DNA from: DATAFO01 sp046728935
GTDB taxonomy: Bacteria > Actinomycetota > Thermoleophilia > Solirubrobacterales > 70-9
DNA length: 27,790 nucleotides
Reading direction: 5' to 3'
Assembly (NCBI GenBank): GCA_046728935.1
Contig: JBKPFS010000005.1
Span: 1 to 27,790 of the forward strand
Under the pieces are notes generated by a model, which made no database searches, was not told the DNA's origin, and worked only from the letters and a program-made list of their open reading frames with translations. The stretch's first letter is position 1. Every line of letters starts with the position of its first letter. Position numbers and translations under genes: made by a program. Of this stretch, positions 16,067 through 24,661 are shown piece after piece.

Positions 16067-17167
16067 GTGGCGAGGATCCTGATGGTCTTTCGAGCAAGCG
16101 AGGGGGGGACCCTGGAGCACATCCTGCGCCTCGTCCAGGGTCTCACCGGACACGGCCACGAGGTCGTGCTGTGCGGTCCTCACGAGCATCACCGCGATCG
16201 CCTCGACGTGGAGGTGATCCCGCTCGACATGGTCCGCCCGGTCTCGCCGGTCGCGGATGCCCGCGCCGCCGCTCACCTCGGGCAGATCATCCGCCGCGTC
16301 CGCCCCGACCTGGTCCACGCCCACAACGCGAAGGGCGCGGCGATCGCCCGCATGCAGCGGATCTCGTCGCCGCGCACGCCGCTCGTGATCACCCCCCACG
16401 GCTACGCGTTCGTCGGACACCACGCCCGCTTCCACCAGGTCGGTTACCGGCTGGTCGAGCGGGCGCTCTCGCCCTTCGCAACGCGGGTGCTCTGCGTATG
16501 CGAGGCGGAGGCGCGGTACGCGGCGCACGTCGGATCCCGCCACAGGATCCGGGTCGTCCACAACGGCATCGATCCTCCCGCCAAGGTCGAGCCGGACCCG
16601 GAGCTGAGCGCGGTGCGGGGCCGCGGGCAGGTGGTCACCGCGGTCACCGGTCTTCGCCCGGGGAAGGGCAACGAGACGCTGGTTCGCGCCTTCGCCCCGA
16701 TCGCCGCGGCGCGGCCCGACGTCAGCCTGGTGATCGCGGGCGATGGTCCAGACCGCCCGACGGTGGAGGCTGAGATCGCGGCGGCCGGCCTGGAAGGCCG
16801 CGTCCGGGTCCCGGGCGAGGTCCCTGATGTGTACGCCCTGCTGGCGGCGAGCGACATCTTCGTAGGGCCGTCCTGGGCGGAGTCGTTTCCCTACTCGGTG
16901 CTCCAGGCGATGGCGCTTGGACTACCGATCCTAGCCACTGACGTCGGCGGCGTCGCCGAGGCGATCGAGGATGGGCGCACAGGCCTGCTGGTGCCACCGC
17001 GCGATGAGGCCGCGCTTCAGCGGCGCCTCGCGACACTGCTCGACGACCGCAAGATGGCCGCCAGCCTCGGCGACGCCGCCCGGACCCGGCAGCGAGAGAG
17101 GTTTACCCTCTCGAGGATGATCGAGGGTACGCTCCGCGTCTACGCGGAAGTGGGTGTTGGGGCGTGA
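16067..17167 (+). CDS. GT4-family glycosyltransferase
   Basis: This 366-residue GT-B enzyme has the N-terminal SEGGTLEHILRLVQGL glycine loop, PDLVHAHNAKGAAIAR, ITPHGYAF and VVHNGID. The donor domain has VTGLRPGKGNETLVRAF, VIAGDGPDRPTVEAE, VRVPGEVPDVYALLAASDIFVGPS and ESFPYSVLQAMALGLPILATDVGG. In the usual E-x7-E motif the second Glu is a Gln here (Glu272, Gln280). It begins a second plus-strand unit of the glycan locus and overlaps the Wzz/BY-kinase gene by four bases, suggesting a role in polymer assembly. It appears leaderless. Confidence 0.88.
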   Translation: MARILMVFRASEGGTLEHILRLVQGLTGHGHEVVLCGPHEHHRDRLDVEVIPLDMVRPVSPVADARAAAHLGQIIRRVRPDLVHAHNAKGAAIARMQRISSPRTPLVITPHGYAFVGHHARFHQVGYRLVERALSPFATRVLCVCEAEARYAAHVGSRHRIRVVHNGIDPPAKVEPDPELSAVRGRGQVVTAVTGLRPGKGNETLVRAFAPIAAARPDVSLVIAGDGPDRPTVEAEIAAAGLEGRVRVPGEVPDVYALLAASDIFVGPSWAESFPYSVLQAMALGLPILATDVGGVAEAIEDGRTGLLVPPRDEAALQRRLATLLDDRKMAASLGDAARTRQRERFTLSRMIEGTLRVYAEVGVGA

Positions 17168-18771
17168 ACGCAGTCTCCACCAGGCAGCCGTCGGGCGGTT
17201 CCACGCTCGACGAGCCGCGCGTCGACGTCGCGCGATACCTCGGCGCGCTGCGCCGCGGCCGGTTCCTCATCGCCGGGATCGTGATCGTGATCACCGGGAC
17301 GGTGCTCGCTCTCTCGCTGCTGACCCCCAACACCTACAACTCGACCGCGACGATCGTCCTCGACGTGCAGACCGGCGTCTTCGGCACCGAGGATCCCGGT
17401 GCGACCCAGCGCCGGCTGGACACCGCCAACGCGCTGCTTTTGAGCTCGGACGTGCTCGCGAAGGCGGCCGAGGCCGTGCCCGGGGAGACCGAGGGCACCG
17501 TCGGCGACGGGGTCGTATCGGCCGTTGACCCGAACGCCAACCTGATCCGGGTCACCGTCTCTGACCGCGATCCCGACCAGGCCGCGGCGAGGGCGAACGC
17601 GATTGCCCAGGCGTTCCTGACGGTGAACGAGGAGCGAGAGCAGCAGTCAGCCGAGGCAGCCATCCAGAGCGTCCGCCGGCAGCTCGCGGCGCTCGCCGAC
17701 GTGCCCGGCGCCGCGGAGCAGGTGGCGGCGCTCAGGCAGCGGCTGGCGGAGCTCGAGGTCGAGGGCTCGAACGCGGGGGTGGCCTTCTCCGTGGCGGAGA
17801 AGGCCGAGGTCCCGAGCGCCCCCACCTCGCCGCGTCCACTGCGCAACACCGTGCTCGCCTTCTTCGCCTCGATCTTCCTCGGCGTGCTGGTGGTCCTCGG
17901 CCGCGACCAGCTTCGGCCCCGGATCAGCGAATCGCGCGAGCTCAGCCAGGCGCTCGGCGTCCCGGTTCTCGCCGGGGTGCCCTACGTCGGCCGCCGGCGC
18001 AGGCTGGGCCGTCGCGACCACCTCGGCGTTGCCGCCGAACACGAGGCGTACCAGACCCTTCGTGCAGCCGTCCAGCTTGCGGCGCCGCCGGACCAGGGGC
18101 AGATGATCCTCGTCACCAGCGCGGTGCACGGAGAGGGCAAGACCACGGTGACCGCTCGCCTTGGCCGCGCCCTCGCGCAGGCAGGCCATCGGACGCTGGT
18201 GATCTCGGCCGACCTGCGCTGGCCCGACCTGCATGAGCACTTCAGCCTCCCGGCCGCGCCCGGGCTCAGCGACGTCCTCGCGCTGGTCGAGCGGGCGGGC
18301 GTCAGCAGGCAGCTGCTTCCGGCGACGGCGCACTCGATCCAGCTGCGGGGCTCCGACGCGGGTCAGCCGAAGCTGGACGTGCTGACCAGCGGCCGCAAGA
18401 CAGTGGACCCGGCGCGCCTGCTCTCGAGCGCGGCGACCGCCGCGTTCTTCGACTACGTGCGCGACTTCGACTACGACTACGTGCTCGTCGACGTGCCGCC
18501 TCTCCTCGGGATCGCCGACGCCCAGGAACTGGCGCGACAGGTCGACAGGGTGCTGTTCGTCTCCCGGTTGGATCGGCTCACGGCCGACAACGTGGTCGAC
18601 GTGCGCGACCTGATGGAGCGGCTGAACATGGATCCGATCGGCATCGTGGTGCTCGGCGTCCGCGTCCAGGTATCGCCGTACTACCTGAGCGAGCGACCCT
18701 CGCTCCTGCGCGACGAACCCGAGCGAGAGGACGAGGACATCGAGCCCCGGATCAGGTCGGGCCGCCCCTGA
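17164..18771 (+). CDS. Fused polysaccharide co-polymerase (Wzz) and bacterial tyrosine kinase
   Basis: The 535-residue protein joins a chain-length-control domain to a cytoplasmic BY-kinase. Residues 34-54 form TM1, then an outer Wzz loop including a helical AALRQRLAELEVEG segment, and TM2 at about 229-247. The kinase follows: Walker A SAVHGEGKTT (Lys326), Walker A' VISADLRWPDL, and Walker B YVLVDVPPL (Asp443). The usual C-terminal tyrosine cluster is reduced to a YY pair in VSPYYLSERP, followed by an acidic tail. It would control length and export of the polymer made by the neighbours. The GTG start overlaps the GT4 stop; the 3' end overlaps the convergent polymerase gene by 20 bp. Confidence 0.9.
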   Translation: MNAVSTRQPSGGSTLDEPRVDVARYLGALRRGRFLIAGIVIVITGTVLALSLLTPNTYNSTATIVLDVQTGVFGTEDPGATQRRLDTANALLLSSDVLAKAAEAVPGETEGTVGDGVVSAVDPNANLIRVTVSDRDPDQAAARANAIAQAFLTVNEEREQQSAEAAIQSVRRQLAALADVPGAAEQVAALRQRLAELEVEGSNAGVAFSVAEKAEVPSAPTSPRPLRNTVLAFFASIFLGVLVVLGRDQLRPRISESRELSQALGVPVLAGVPYVGRRRRLGRRDHLGVAAEHEAYQTLRAAVQLAAPPDQGQMILVTSAVHGEGKTTVTARLGRALAQAGHRTLVISADLRWPDLHEHFSLPAAPGLSDVLALVERAGVSRQLLPATAHSIQLRGSDAGQPKLDVLTSGRKTVDPARLLSSAATAAFFDYVRDFDYDYVLVDVPPLLGIADAQELARQVDRVLFVSRLDRLTADNVVDVRDLMERLNMDPIGIVVLGVRVQVSPYYLSERPSLLRDEPEREDEDIEPRIRSGRP

Positions 18772-20119
18772 CCCGCCGGTTCGCGCCGGCGCCGCGCAGG
18801 GCCCCCGCCCAGATCAGCGGGGCGACGATCCACAGATAGCGCCAGTGCAGGGTGTCCACGAACAAGCCGTTGATGATCAGACCGGACCAGGCAGCGAGTA
18901 ACGCGGCCGAGCCGATGCCGTAGGTCGACCGGCCGAGGGCCGCGTTGCGTAGCGCGAGCACCAGCGTCGAGAGCATCAGGCCGGTGAGGGCAACCAGGCC
19001 GAGCACCCCCTGCTCGGCGAAGACCCGGATGTAGGTCTCGTGGGCGGAGATCGGCGTTAAGCGCTCGTACTGGCCGGGCCCGATCCCCAGCGGGTGTTGA
19101 GAGGCGAGCTTGATGCCGGTCTCCTGGGCCGCGAAGCGTTCGGCGTCGTACGACTGAAGCGTGGCCCGCTCCGTGAGGAACGACGTCGAGCCGCTGGCGG
19201 AGACGAGGAATGACCCCGCGACCGCCACGGTGAGCAGGATCAGCAGCAGGGGGACGAGCTGGCGGCTGCCGCCGCTGCGAAGCGACAGCACGCCGAAGAA
19301 GACGACGATCGAGAACACGGCGTTGAGCCAGGCGGCGCGCGAGTACGAGAACAGGATCGCGATCGCAAACAGGAAGATGATCGCGACCTTGAGCAGCCGG
19401 CGCAGGTGCACGAGGCGCGGGCGGAGCGTCTCCTCGATCATGATCAGCATGATCGGGACCATGAACGGGCCGAAAACGTTTGAGTCGACGAAAAGGCCCT
19501 TGGCCCGATCGTTGTAGAGGAGCTCGTGCTGCCAGGGGATATAGCCCAGGTCGGACAGCACGCCGAGCAGGGCCGAGATCACGGCCGTGGCGAGATAGGC
19601 AATCACGATCAGCCGCGCCCGGCGCTGGGAGTTGAGGTAGCCGGTCAGCCAGATGCTGAACACGGCGAGGTAGAGGGTGATCATGAAGAAGAAGCCCGCT
19701 CGAACGGGGTCGACCGCGCCGATCATCGAGATCAGGTTGAGGACCAGAAGCGCACCGAGGGTTCCGAAGATCGTCAGCGGCACGCGAGTGGCATCGAAAC
19801 GACCCGTGACCGCGGCGACCGCGATCACGATCGCGAACACGAGATCCGGGGGCGCGGGATCCGTGGTCTCGATCCCCAAGAGCACAAACCCGAGCGCGAC
19901 GGCGATGTCGTAGCGCGAGATCGCGAGCATCAGGACGCAGATCAGCGCCGTACCGCCGGCGAGGATGAGGCCGAGGGAGGGCGGGGGATATCTGAGCGCG
20001 GCCATCGCCAGCCCCGCGCCGACAAGCGCCAGGATTGCAGCCCCGGATGCGAGCTTGACGCTGTCGCCCGGATCGATCCGGCGGATCGCGACGGCTTCGC
20101 TCGGTGGGTTCACCTGCAC
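18752..20119 (-). CDS. O-antigen ligase/polymerase-type membrane protein (Wzy-like)
   Basis: The 455-residue protein has about 11-12 hydrophobic segments and the Wzy_C/WaaL family pattern. An FSYSRAAWLNAVFSIVVFF segment starts the conserved region, a large loop has LTERATLQSYDAERFAAQ and ASQHPLGIGPGQY, and then comes AHETYIRVFAEQGVLGLVAL, the conserved His-containing motif. It would polymerise or ligate lipid-linked glycan repeats at the outer membrane face of the cytoplasmic membrane. The GTG at 20119 follows a TACGCT element by five bases, suggesting a leaderless transcript. A GTG two codons further in is also possible. The 3' end overlaps the BY-kinase gene on the other strand. Confidence 0.87.
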   Translation of the reverse strand: MQVNPPSEAVAIRRIDPGDSVKLASGAAILALVGAGLAMAALRYPPPSLGLILAGGTALICVLMLAISRYDIAVALGFVLLGIETTDPAPPDLVFAIVIAVAAVTGRFDATRVPLTIFGTLGALLVLNLISMIGAVDPVRAGFFFMITLYLAVFSIWLTGYLNSQRRARLIVIAYLATAVISALLGVLSDLGYIPWQHELLYNDRAKGLFVDSNVFGPFMVPIMLIMIEETLRPRLVHLRRLLKVAIIFLFAIAILFSYSRAAWLNAVFSIVVFFGVLSLRSGGSRQLVPLLLILLTVAVAGSFLVSASGSTSFLTERATLQSYDAERFAAQETGIKLASQHPLGIGPGQYERLTPISAHETYIRVFAEQGVLGLVALTGLMLSTLVLALRNAALGRSTYGIGSAALLAAWSGLIINGLFVDTLHWRYLWIVAPLIWAGALRGAGANRRVRGGPT

Positions 20120-20124
20120 GCCGA

Positions 20125-20130
20125 AGCGTA
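20125..20130 (-). promoter_or_regulatory. Candidate -10 for a leaderless Wzy-like transcript
   Basis: TACGCT on the minus strand ends five bases before the GTG start of the polymerase gene. No Shine-Dalgarno lies between them. This is the same arrangement as at 16054 and 22088. Confidence 0.35.
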
Positions 20131-20216
20131 GTACGGAGCCGCTCGTCTGCTGGCCTGCGGCGTGCCTGCATCCCGGCGTGCAGGGGGTCCCGGCGAAGGC
20201 CCCGACGGTGAGTGGG

Positions 20217-21980
20217 CTAGACGGTCACCCGGACCTTCGCGACCGACGACTTGCCGACTCCGGCGGGAGGGCGCGGTAGCGGTGGCGGCCCGAGGTCCGG
20301 GCCCTTGAACGCGACCCGGAAGCGCTGGTCGGTGACCGGCACGTCCTCGGCCAGGGTCCGCCAGGTTCCGCTCTGCCTGCGAACCACGTCGACAGTGGTC
20401 GAGTCCCCGGTGCCACTGAGAACGATGCTCTCCCCGTGCTGCACCGTCGACTTGCGCGGCTTGATCGTGGGTTTCCCGTGCCCCTTGGTCGTTGAAGTCG
20501 TGGTGTCCACGGTGAAGCTCCTCGCCGCGGGACTCGAGTCCGTGTTCCCGGCTGCGTCCGTGGCGCGGGCCTCGAAGGTATGGGTCCCGAAGGCGAGGCC
20601 GGTGTACGACTTCGGCGACGAGCACCCCGACCAGCTCGAGCCGTCGAGGCGGCACTCGAAGCTCGAGCCGGCCTCGGAGGAGCCGCTGCCGAAGTCCGCC
20701 GAGGTCGACGTGATGGTTCCCGAGGGTCCCGAGGTGATCGTGGTCTCAGGAGGCGTGGTGTCAGCGGTCGGCGCGGAGCTGCCCCGCAGCAGCAACTTGC
20801 CGCGGCGCGCGCCGAGGGTGACCGAGGTCACCGCGTTGCCGGCGAGATCGGTCCAGGTCGAATCGCTCGGCAGCGGCACGGTGACGGTCGCCGCGCCGGG
20901 TTGGTTGACGAGCACGGTCCCGGAGGCGAAGTCTCGACGGATGAGGCCGTTCCACTTGTACCGGGCAACGGCCGGGGCGCCGAGGTCCGTGTTCCAGCCG
21001 GGCCACCAGCTTCCCGGGTCGGCCTGTAAGTCGGACGCGATCCTGTCCGCACGGTCCTTCACCAGGTAGTAGCTCGCGCCTCGAACTCGCGGCTCGTGGC
21101 GTCGAGGCCGTAGGGCTCGTACATGATCGAGACCCCGCGGGAGTGGAGCCAGTCCATGTGAGCGAGGAAGGTCTCGTAGCCGAAGCCGCCCGTTCCTCCG
21201 ACGATCCCGGCGTCGTTGAACCCGCGCTCGACCTCCACCACATCGGCGGCCGCCAGCTCGCGAAGGGCGTATGGATCGGTCGTGCGCGTGCTGTGGGTCG
21301 CGCCAGTAGGTGTTGCGTGTGAGCTCGGCGCTGGGGAACGCCGCGCGGATCGCCTCGGTGAACTCGGCCACGTAGCGCCGCCAGTCGGCGTCGGTCATCG
21401 GCGCGCCCGTCCGCGGGTCGATCGGCCGGGTGAATGTCCCGGAGCGCTCGAGACCTTGAACCCGAGGTTGACGTCGAAGACCCCGCGGTATCCCTTTGCC
21501 ATGCCCTGCGCCGCCTGGTTGATCCAGTGGCTCCTAAAGGCCGGGTTGCCGATGTCGCCGGCGTACTGCGGGCACGTGCCCCCGGAGCACCCGTACTGGA
21601 CATAGAGCTTGTTGCCCGACGCGTCCCGCAGGACCCAGTCGGGGTGCTCGGAGATCAGCTGGCTGCCCGCGGGGTTGTTGTAGATCGCGTACAGGTCGCG
21701 GTAGAACTGCGTGGGCGGAGCCCAGCCCAGCGCCTGGTCGAAGTACGGGGTGTAGCCGCGCATCTGCGCGTAGTGGGTCGTCCATCCACTGCCGCTGGCT
21801 CGTGGTGGATCCGGTGAGGATCGAGTCGAACGAGGAGTCGGCGTCGCGCACGAACTCGAGCTTGCCGTCGGTGGAGGCGTACGCGGTCGCCGCGGAGACG
21901 GTCGCCAGCAGCACCATGATGACGGCGCCGAGCAGGATGCAGCGGAGGGGCAAGGTTGGCTTTCGGATCGCCAGACGCAT
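20217..21980 (-). pseudogene. Secreted glycosyl-hydrolase-like protein with Ig-like domains, frameshifted
   Basis: The intact parts, read across frames, describe a protein of about 587 residues. A signal peptide comes first (hydrophobic core CILLGAVIMVLLATVSAATAYA), then a barrel-like domain (YTPYFDQALGWAPPTQFYRD, ISEHPDWVLRDASGN, GDIGNPAFRSHWINQAAQ, GFGYETFLAHMDWLHSRG) resembling GHL15-type putative glycosyl hydrolases. An Ig-like domain follows (FECRLDGSSWSGC) and then a final beta domain. The frame is broken by one-base shifts near 21780, 21446, 21290, 21077, 20290 and 20266, alternating +1 and -1 so that the nominal frame returns each time. In the nominal frame a stop arises at 21534. The gene would act on an exported polymer. 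It may be a real pseudogene or a cluster of sequence errors; all neighbouring genes are intact. Confidence 0.7.
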
Positions 21981-22087
21981 GCTTGCCCCACTGCTTCGGG
22001 TGGCCTCTGGACCGCGGCGAGGGTCCGACCGATCCCTCGGACAGACGTCCAGTCGGACGTGGCGGCGAGTCCCCTTCCGGTCGTGGC

Positions 22088-22093
22088 TACGAT
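22088..22093 (+). promoter_or_regulatory. Candidate -10 for a leaderless transcript
   Basis: TACGAT ends six bases before the GTG start of the 158-residue coiled-coil gene. No ribosome-binding site is present between them, so the start codon probably lies at the 5' end of the message. Confidence 0.4.
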
Positions 22094-22099
22094 CCGCAC

Positions 22100-22576
22100 G
22101 TGGGCGACACCGACGCAGACGCTGAGCGCGAGCCAGAGGCCCAACGTGCCGCGGACTGGAGCGAGGAGCTCGCCCGAGGCGCCGATCGCGGGCTCGCCCA
22201 TGTCGGCGAGGACCTCATCGGTCGGGTCCTGCGGCTGCGGCAGGCTGAGGCGATGCTCGCCGAGCTGGACGCGACCGTGGACCGGTTGCGCGACGCGGCG
22301 CGAAGGCGCGTCGGCGGCGGCGGACAGCCACGCCTGAGCGCGCCCGCGCCCGCCCCCTCACCCCCCCCTGCGCCGGCGCCGAACGAGCGCCCGACGTCGG
22401 CGCCCGAGCCTGAGCCGGAAGCGGCGGGCGTCCCCGACGAGGGACTCGTCGAAGCTACGCAGATGGCCCTTGCCGGCAAGCCCCGCGCGGAGATAGAGGC
22501 GACGCTACGCCGCAGCTACGGGGTGGACGATCCCGCCCCGATCGTCGATCGGATCCTCGGCTCGCGGGACGACTGA
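22100..22576 (+). CDS. Hypothetical coiled-coil protein with Pro-rich linker
   Basis: I do not recognise a named family. The 158-residue protein has three parts: a charged helix and coiled coil (about 15-75, including VLRLRQAEAMLAELDATVDRL), a Pro/Ala-rich linker (about 85-115, PAPAPSPPPAPAP), and a C-terminal helical module (about 122-158, LVEATQMALAGKPRAEIEATL, then YGVDDPAPIVDRIL). The overall plan recalls DivIVA-like adaptor proteins of Actinobacteria, but no DivIVA N-terminal motif is seen. The GTG at 22100 is chosen over 21956 because residues before it are non-helical and overlap the promoter region, and because a TACGAT sits just upstream. It converges on the sortase gene with a 3 bp gap. 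Confidence 0.65.
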   Translation: MGDTDADAEREPEAQRAADWSEELARGADRGLAHVGEDLIGRVLRLRQAEAMLAELDATVDRLRDAARRRVGGGGQPRLSAPAPAPSPPPAPAPNERPTSAPEPEPEAAGVPDEGLVEATQMALAGKPRAEIEATLRRSYGVDDPAPIVDRILGSRDD

Positions 22577-22579
22577 GCC

Positions 22580-23311
22580 CTACGGGTCTTCCCAGATCCG
22601 CTGCCCGGGCGCGAACAGGCTGATCTCGCTGAGCTTCGCGAACACCGCCCACCGCTGCGCGGCGCTGTAGAGCGGATGACAGGCGGTGAGCACGAGCCGG
22701 TCGTAGCCGACGTTGCGGACGATGCTCACCTCGCTGGGGTCCACGGTCTCGTGCTTTTGGACCTTGTACGTGAAGGTCCCGTAGGGCATCTCGAGCACGA
22801 TCTGGTCGCCGTCGCCGATCTCGTTTATGCGCCCAAACGGCGCCAGGTACGTGGTTCGGTGACCGGCGATCCCCATCGTTTTGCCCTGCCCGGGGAAGGC
22901 CGAGCCATCGCCCTGTCTTGCTAGCCCGGGGGACTCAGCGAGCGTGTAGTGGCCTGGGCCCTTCTGCAGGCTCGCCGTGTCGGTGCCCTCGACGACCACG
23001 ATGTCGAGCCCGATGCGGTCGATGTGGATGCGCCCGATGGCCTCCCCGTGGTGGACCTCGTCCTCGAACAGGTCGGCGAGGAGCTTGACCCTTTGTTCGA
23101 GATCCTTCGCGCCGGCGACGGCGCGTAGGTCGGCGGGGGAGGGGAACTTCTCCTCGAGCGCCTGAAGCTCGTCCTCGGCCTGGCTCTGCTTGATCGACGC
23201 GTAGACGCTGGACAGAGGCTCCTTCCAGAGCAGGGTCGTCCCGACGTCGGCCAGGATCACGACCCCGGCCGTGATCAGGGCGGTCGAGAGGATGCGCAGC
23301 AGCCGGATCAA
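22580..23311 (-). CDS. Class E-like sortase
   Basis: The 243-residue membrane-anchored transpeptidase would cleave a sorting signal and attach the protein to the wall. An N-terminal membrane helix (about 5-29) and a linker precede the sortase barrel. Catalytic residues are seen: His151 in GIAGHRTTY, Cys211 in LVLTACHPLY and Arg220 in AQRWAVFA. The TACHP form and the linker suit class E or D-like actinobacterial enzymes. The frame opens only with a TTG at 23311 (an in-frame TGA lies 15 bases upstream); an ATG at 23327 is in another frame. No sortase substrate with an LPxTG or LAxTG tail is present in the window. It is divergent from argG. Confidence 0.88.
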   Translation of the reverse strand: MIRLLRILSTALITAGVVILADVGTTLLWKEPLSSVYASIKQSQAEDELQALEEKFPSPADLRAVAGAKDLEQRVKLLADLFEDEVHHGEAIGRIHIDRIGLDIVVVEGTDTASLQKGPGHYTLAESPGLARQGDGSAFPGQGKTMGIAGHRTTYLAPFGRINEIGDGDQIVLEMPYGTFTYKVQKHETVDPSEVSIVRNVGYDRLVLTACHPLYSAAQRWAVFAKLSEISLFAPGQRIWEDP

Positions 23312-23327
23312 GAGCGCGCCGAATCAT

Positions 23328-23368
23328 CTCGCAGGGCCGGGACGGGGAAGCCGGTTCCGGCCTGCGAG
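23328..23368. repeat. Bulged inverted repeat between sortase and argG
   Basis: CTCGCAGG-g-CCGG and CCGGCCTGCGAG form a 12 bp stem with a single-base bulge around a 16-base loop. It fills most of the 71 bp between the divergent sortase and argG genes. In the argG transcript it would form a strong 5' hairpin ending 14 bases before the ATG. It could be an operator or an attenuating leader. It is not an AT-rich arginine box. Confidence 0.5.
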
Positions 23369-23382
23369 ACTTCGAGCCTTCG

Positions 23383-24651
23383 ATGTCCATGGAGATGCGG
23401 GACGCCCCCAGGATCGCCTCGTACCAGGCCGACCCCGACGAGGTCGGGCGCGTGTTGCTGCTCTACTCCGGCGGCCTCGACACGTCGGTGATGCTGCGCT
23501 GGATCCAGGAGCGCTACGGGGCGGAGGTCGTGACCCTGAGCGTAAACCTGGGCCAGCCGGACGAGGACTGGGGCGTCGTCGTGGGCAAGGCGCGGGATCT
23601 CGGCGCCGTCGACGCGATCCTGGTCGATGCCCGGGGCCGGTTCGCCGCGGAATACGTGCTCCCTGCCATCCGGGCGAACGCCCTCTACGGTGGCGGGTAT
23701 CCGCTGTTCACGGCGCTCGGAAGGCCGCTGATCGCCGAGCTCGCGGTCGAGGAGGCGAGGCGCGCGGGATGCGACACGATCGCCCACGGCTGCACCGGCA
23801 AGGGCAACGACCAAGTCAGGATCGAGGCGACGATCGCCACGCTGGACCCCGGGCTGAAGGTCATCGCACCGGTCCGCGAGTGGCGAATGGGCCGGGAGGA
23901 GGAGATCGCCTACGCCCGCGACCGGGGGATCCCGGTCAAGGGCGGATCGGAGTCACCGCCCTACTCGATCGACGACAACCTCTGGGGACGCTCTTCGGAG
24001 GGGGGAGCGATCGAGGACCTCTCAGAACCGCCTCGGGACGACGTCTTCCAGCTCGTCGCTCGTCCGGAGGACGCGCCCGACGAGGCCCAGGTGGTTCGGG
24101 TCGGCTTCGAGCGGGGCTGCCCGGTCCTGCTGGACGGGGAGCGTCTCGGCCTGGTCGCGCTGCTCGAGCGCGCGGCGGAGATCGGCCGCCGCCACGGCGT
24201 GGGCATCGTCGATCACATCGAGGACCGGGTCGTGGGGCTCAAGGTGCGCGACCTCTACGAGGTTCCGGCCGCCGCGATCGTGATCACAGCCCACCGGGAA
24301 CTCGAGAAGCTCGTCTCGACGATCCACCAGAACAACTTCAAGCGCTCGCTCGAGGATCAGTGGGCGTACCTGTGCTACGCCGGCCTCTGGCACGAGCCTC
24401 TGCGCAGTGACCTCGACGCGTACATGGAGTCCGCCAACGAGCACGTCACGGGCGAGGTGAGCGTCAAGCTCTACAAGGGCTCCGTGACCCCGGTCGCGCG
24501 TTCGTCGCCGTTCGCCCTGTATGACCGGACGCTGGCGAGCTTCGGGGAGTCGGGCGGCGAGTTCAGCCAGGCCGCGAGTCCGGGCTTCATCGAGCTGTTC
24601 ACCCTCCAGAGCCGCATGGCGCACCGGATTCGCAAGCGCGACCGCGGGTAG
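23383..24651 (+). CDS. argG: Argininosuccinate synthase
   Basis: ArgG joins citrulline and aspartate using ATP. The 422-residue protein has the PP-loop YSGGLDTSVML, the conserved HGCTGKGNDQVRIE (citrulline/aspartate binding), APVREWRM, and SPPYSIDDNLWGRS. TAHRELEKLVSTIHQNNFK and YKGSVTPVAR complete the pattern. The length is slightly above 400, partly from an N-terminal extension MSMEMRDAPRIASYQADPDE, so a start at 23389 or 23395 (both ATG) is possible. It lies apart from argCJBD, so arginine genes are in two units here. argH is not seen. A strong hairpin precedes it. Confidence 0.96.
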   Translation: MSMEMRDAPRIASYQADPDEVGRVLLLYSGGLDTSVMLRWIQERYGAEVVTLSVNLGQPDEDWGVVVGKARDLGAVDAILVDARGRFAAEYVLPAIRANALYGGGYPLFTALGRPLIAELAVEEARRAGCDTIAHGCTGKGNDQVRIEATIATLDPGLKVIAPVREWRMGREEEIAYARDRGIPVKGGSESPPYSIDDNLWGRSSEGGAIEDLSEPPRDDVFQLVARPEDAPDEAQVVRVGFERGCPVLLDGERLGLVALLERAAEIGRRHGVGIVDHIEDRVVGLKVRDLYEVPAAAIVITAHRELEKLVSTIHQNNFKRSLEDQWAYLCYAGLWHEPLRSDLDAYMESANEHVTGEVSVKLYKGSVTPVARSSPFALYDRTLASFGESGGEFSQAASPGFIELFTLQSRMAHRIRKRDRG

Positions 24652-24661
24652 CCACGAGCTA

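Noticed and set aside
21956..22099. N-terminal extension of the 158-residue coiled-coil protein
   Set aside because: The extra residues look random and cover the likely promoter; the GTG at 22100 fits a leaderless start.
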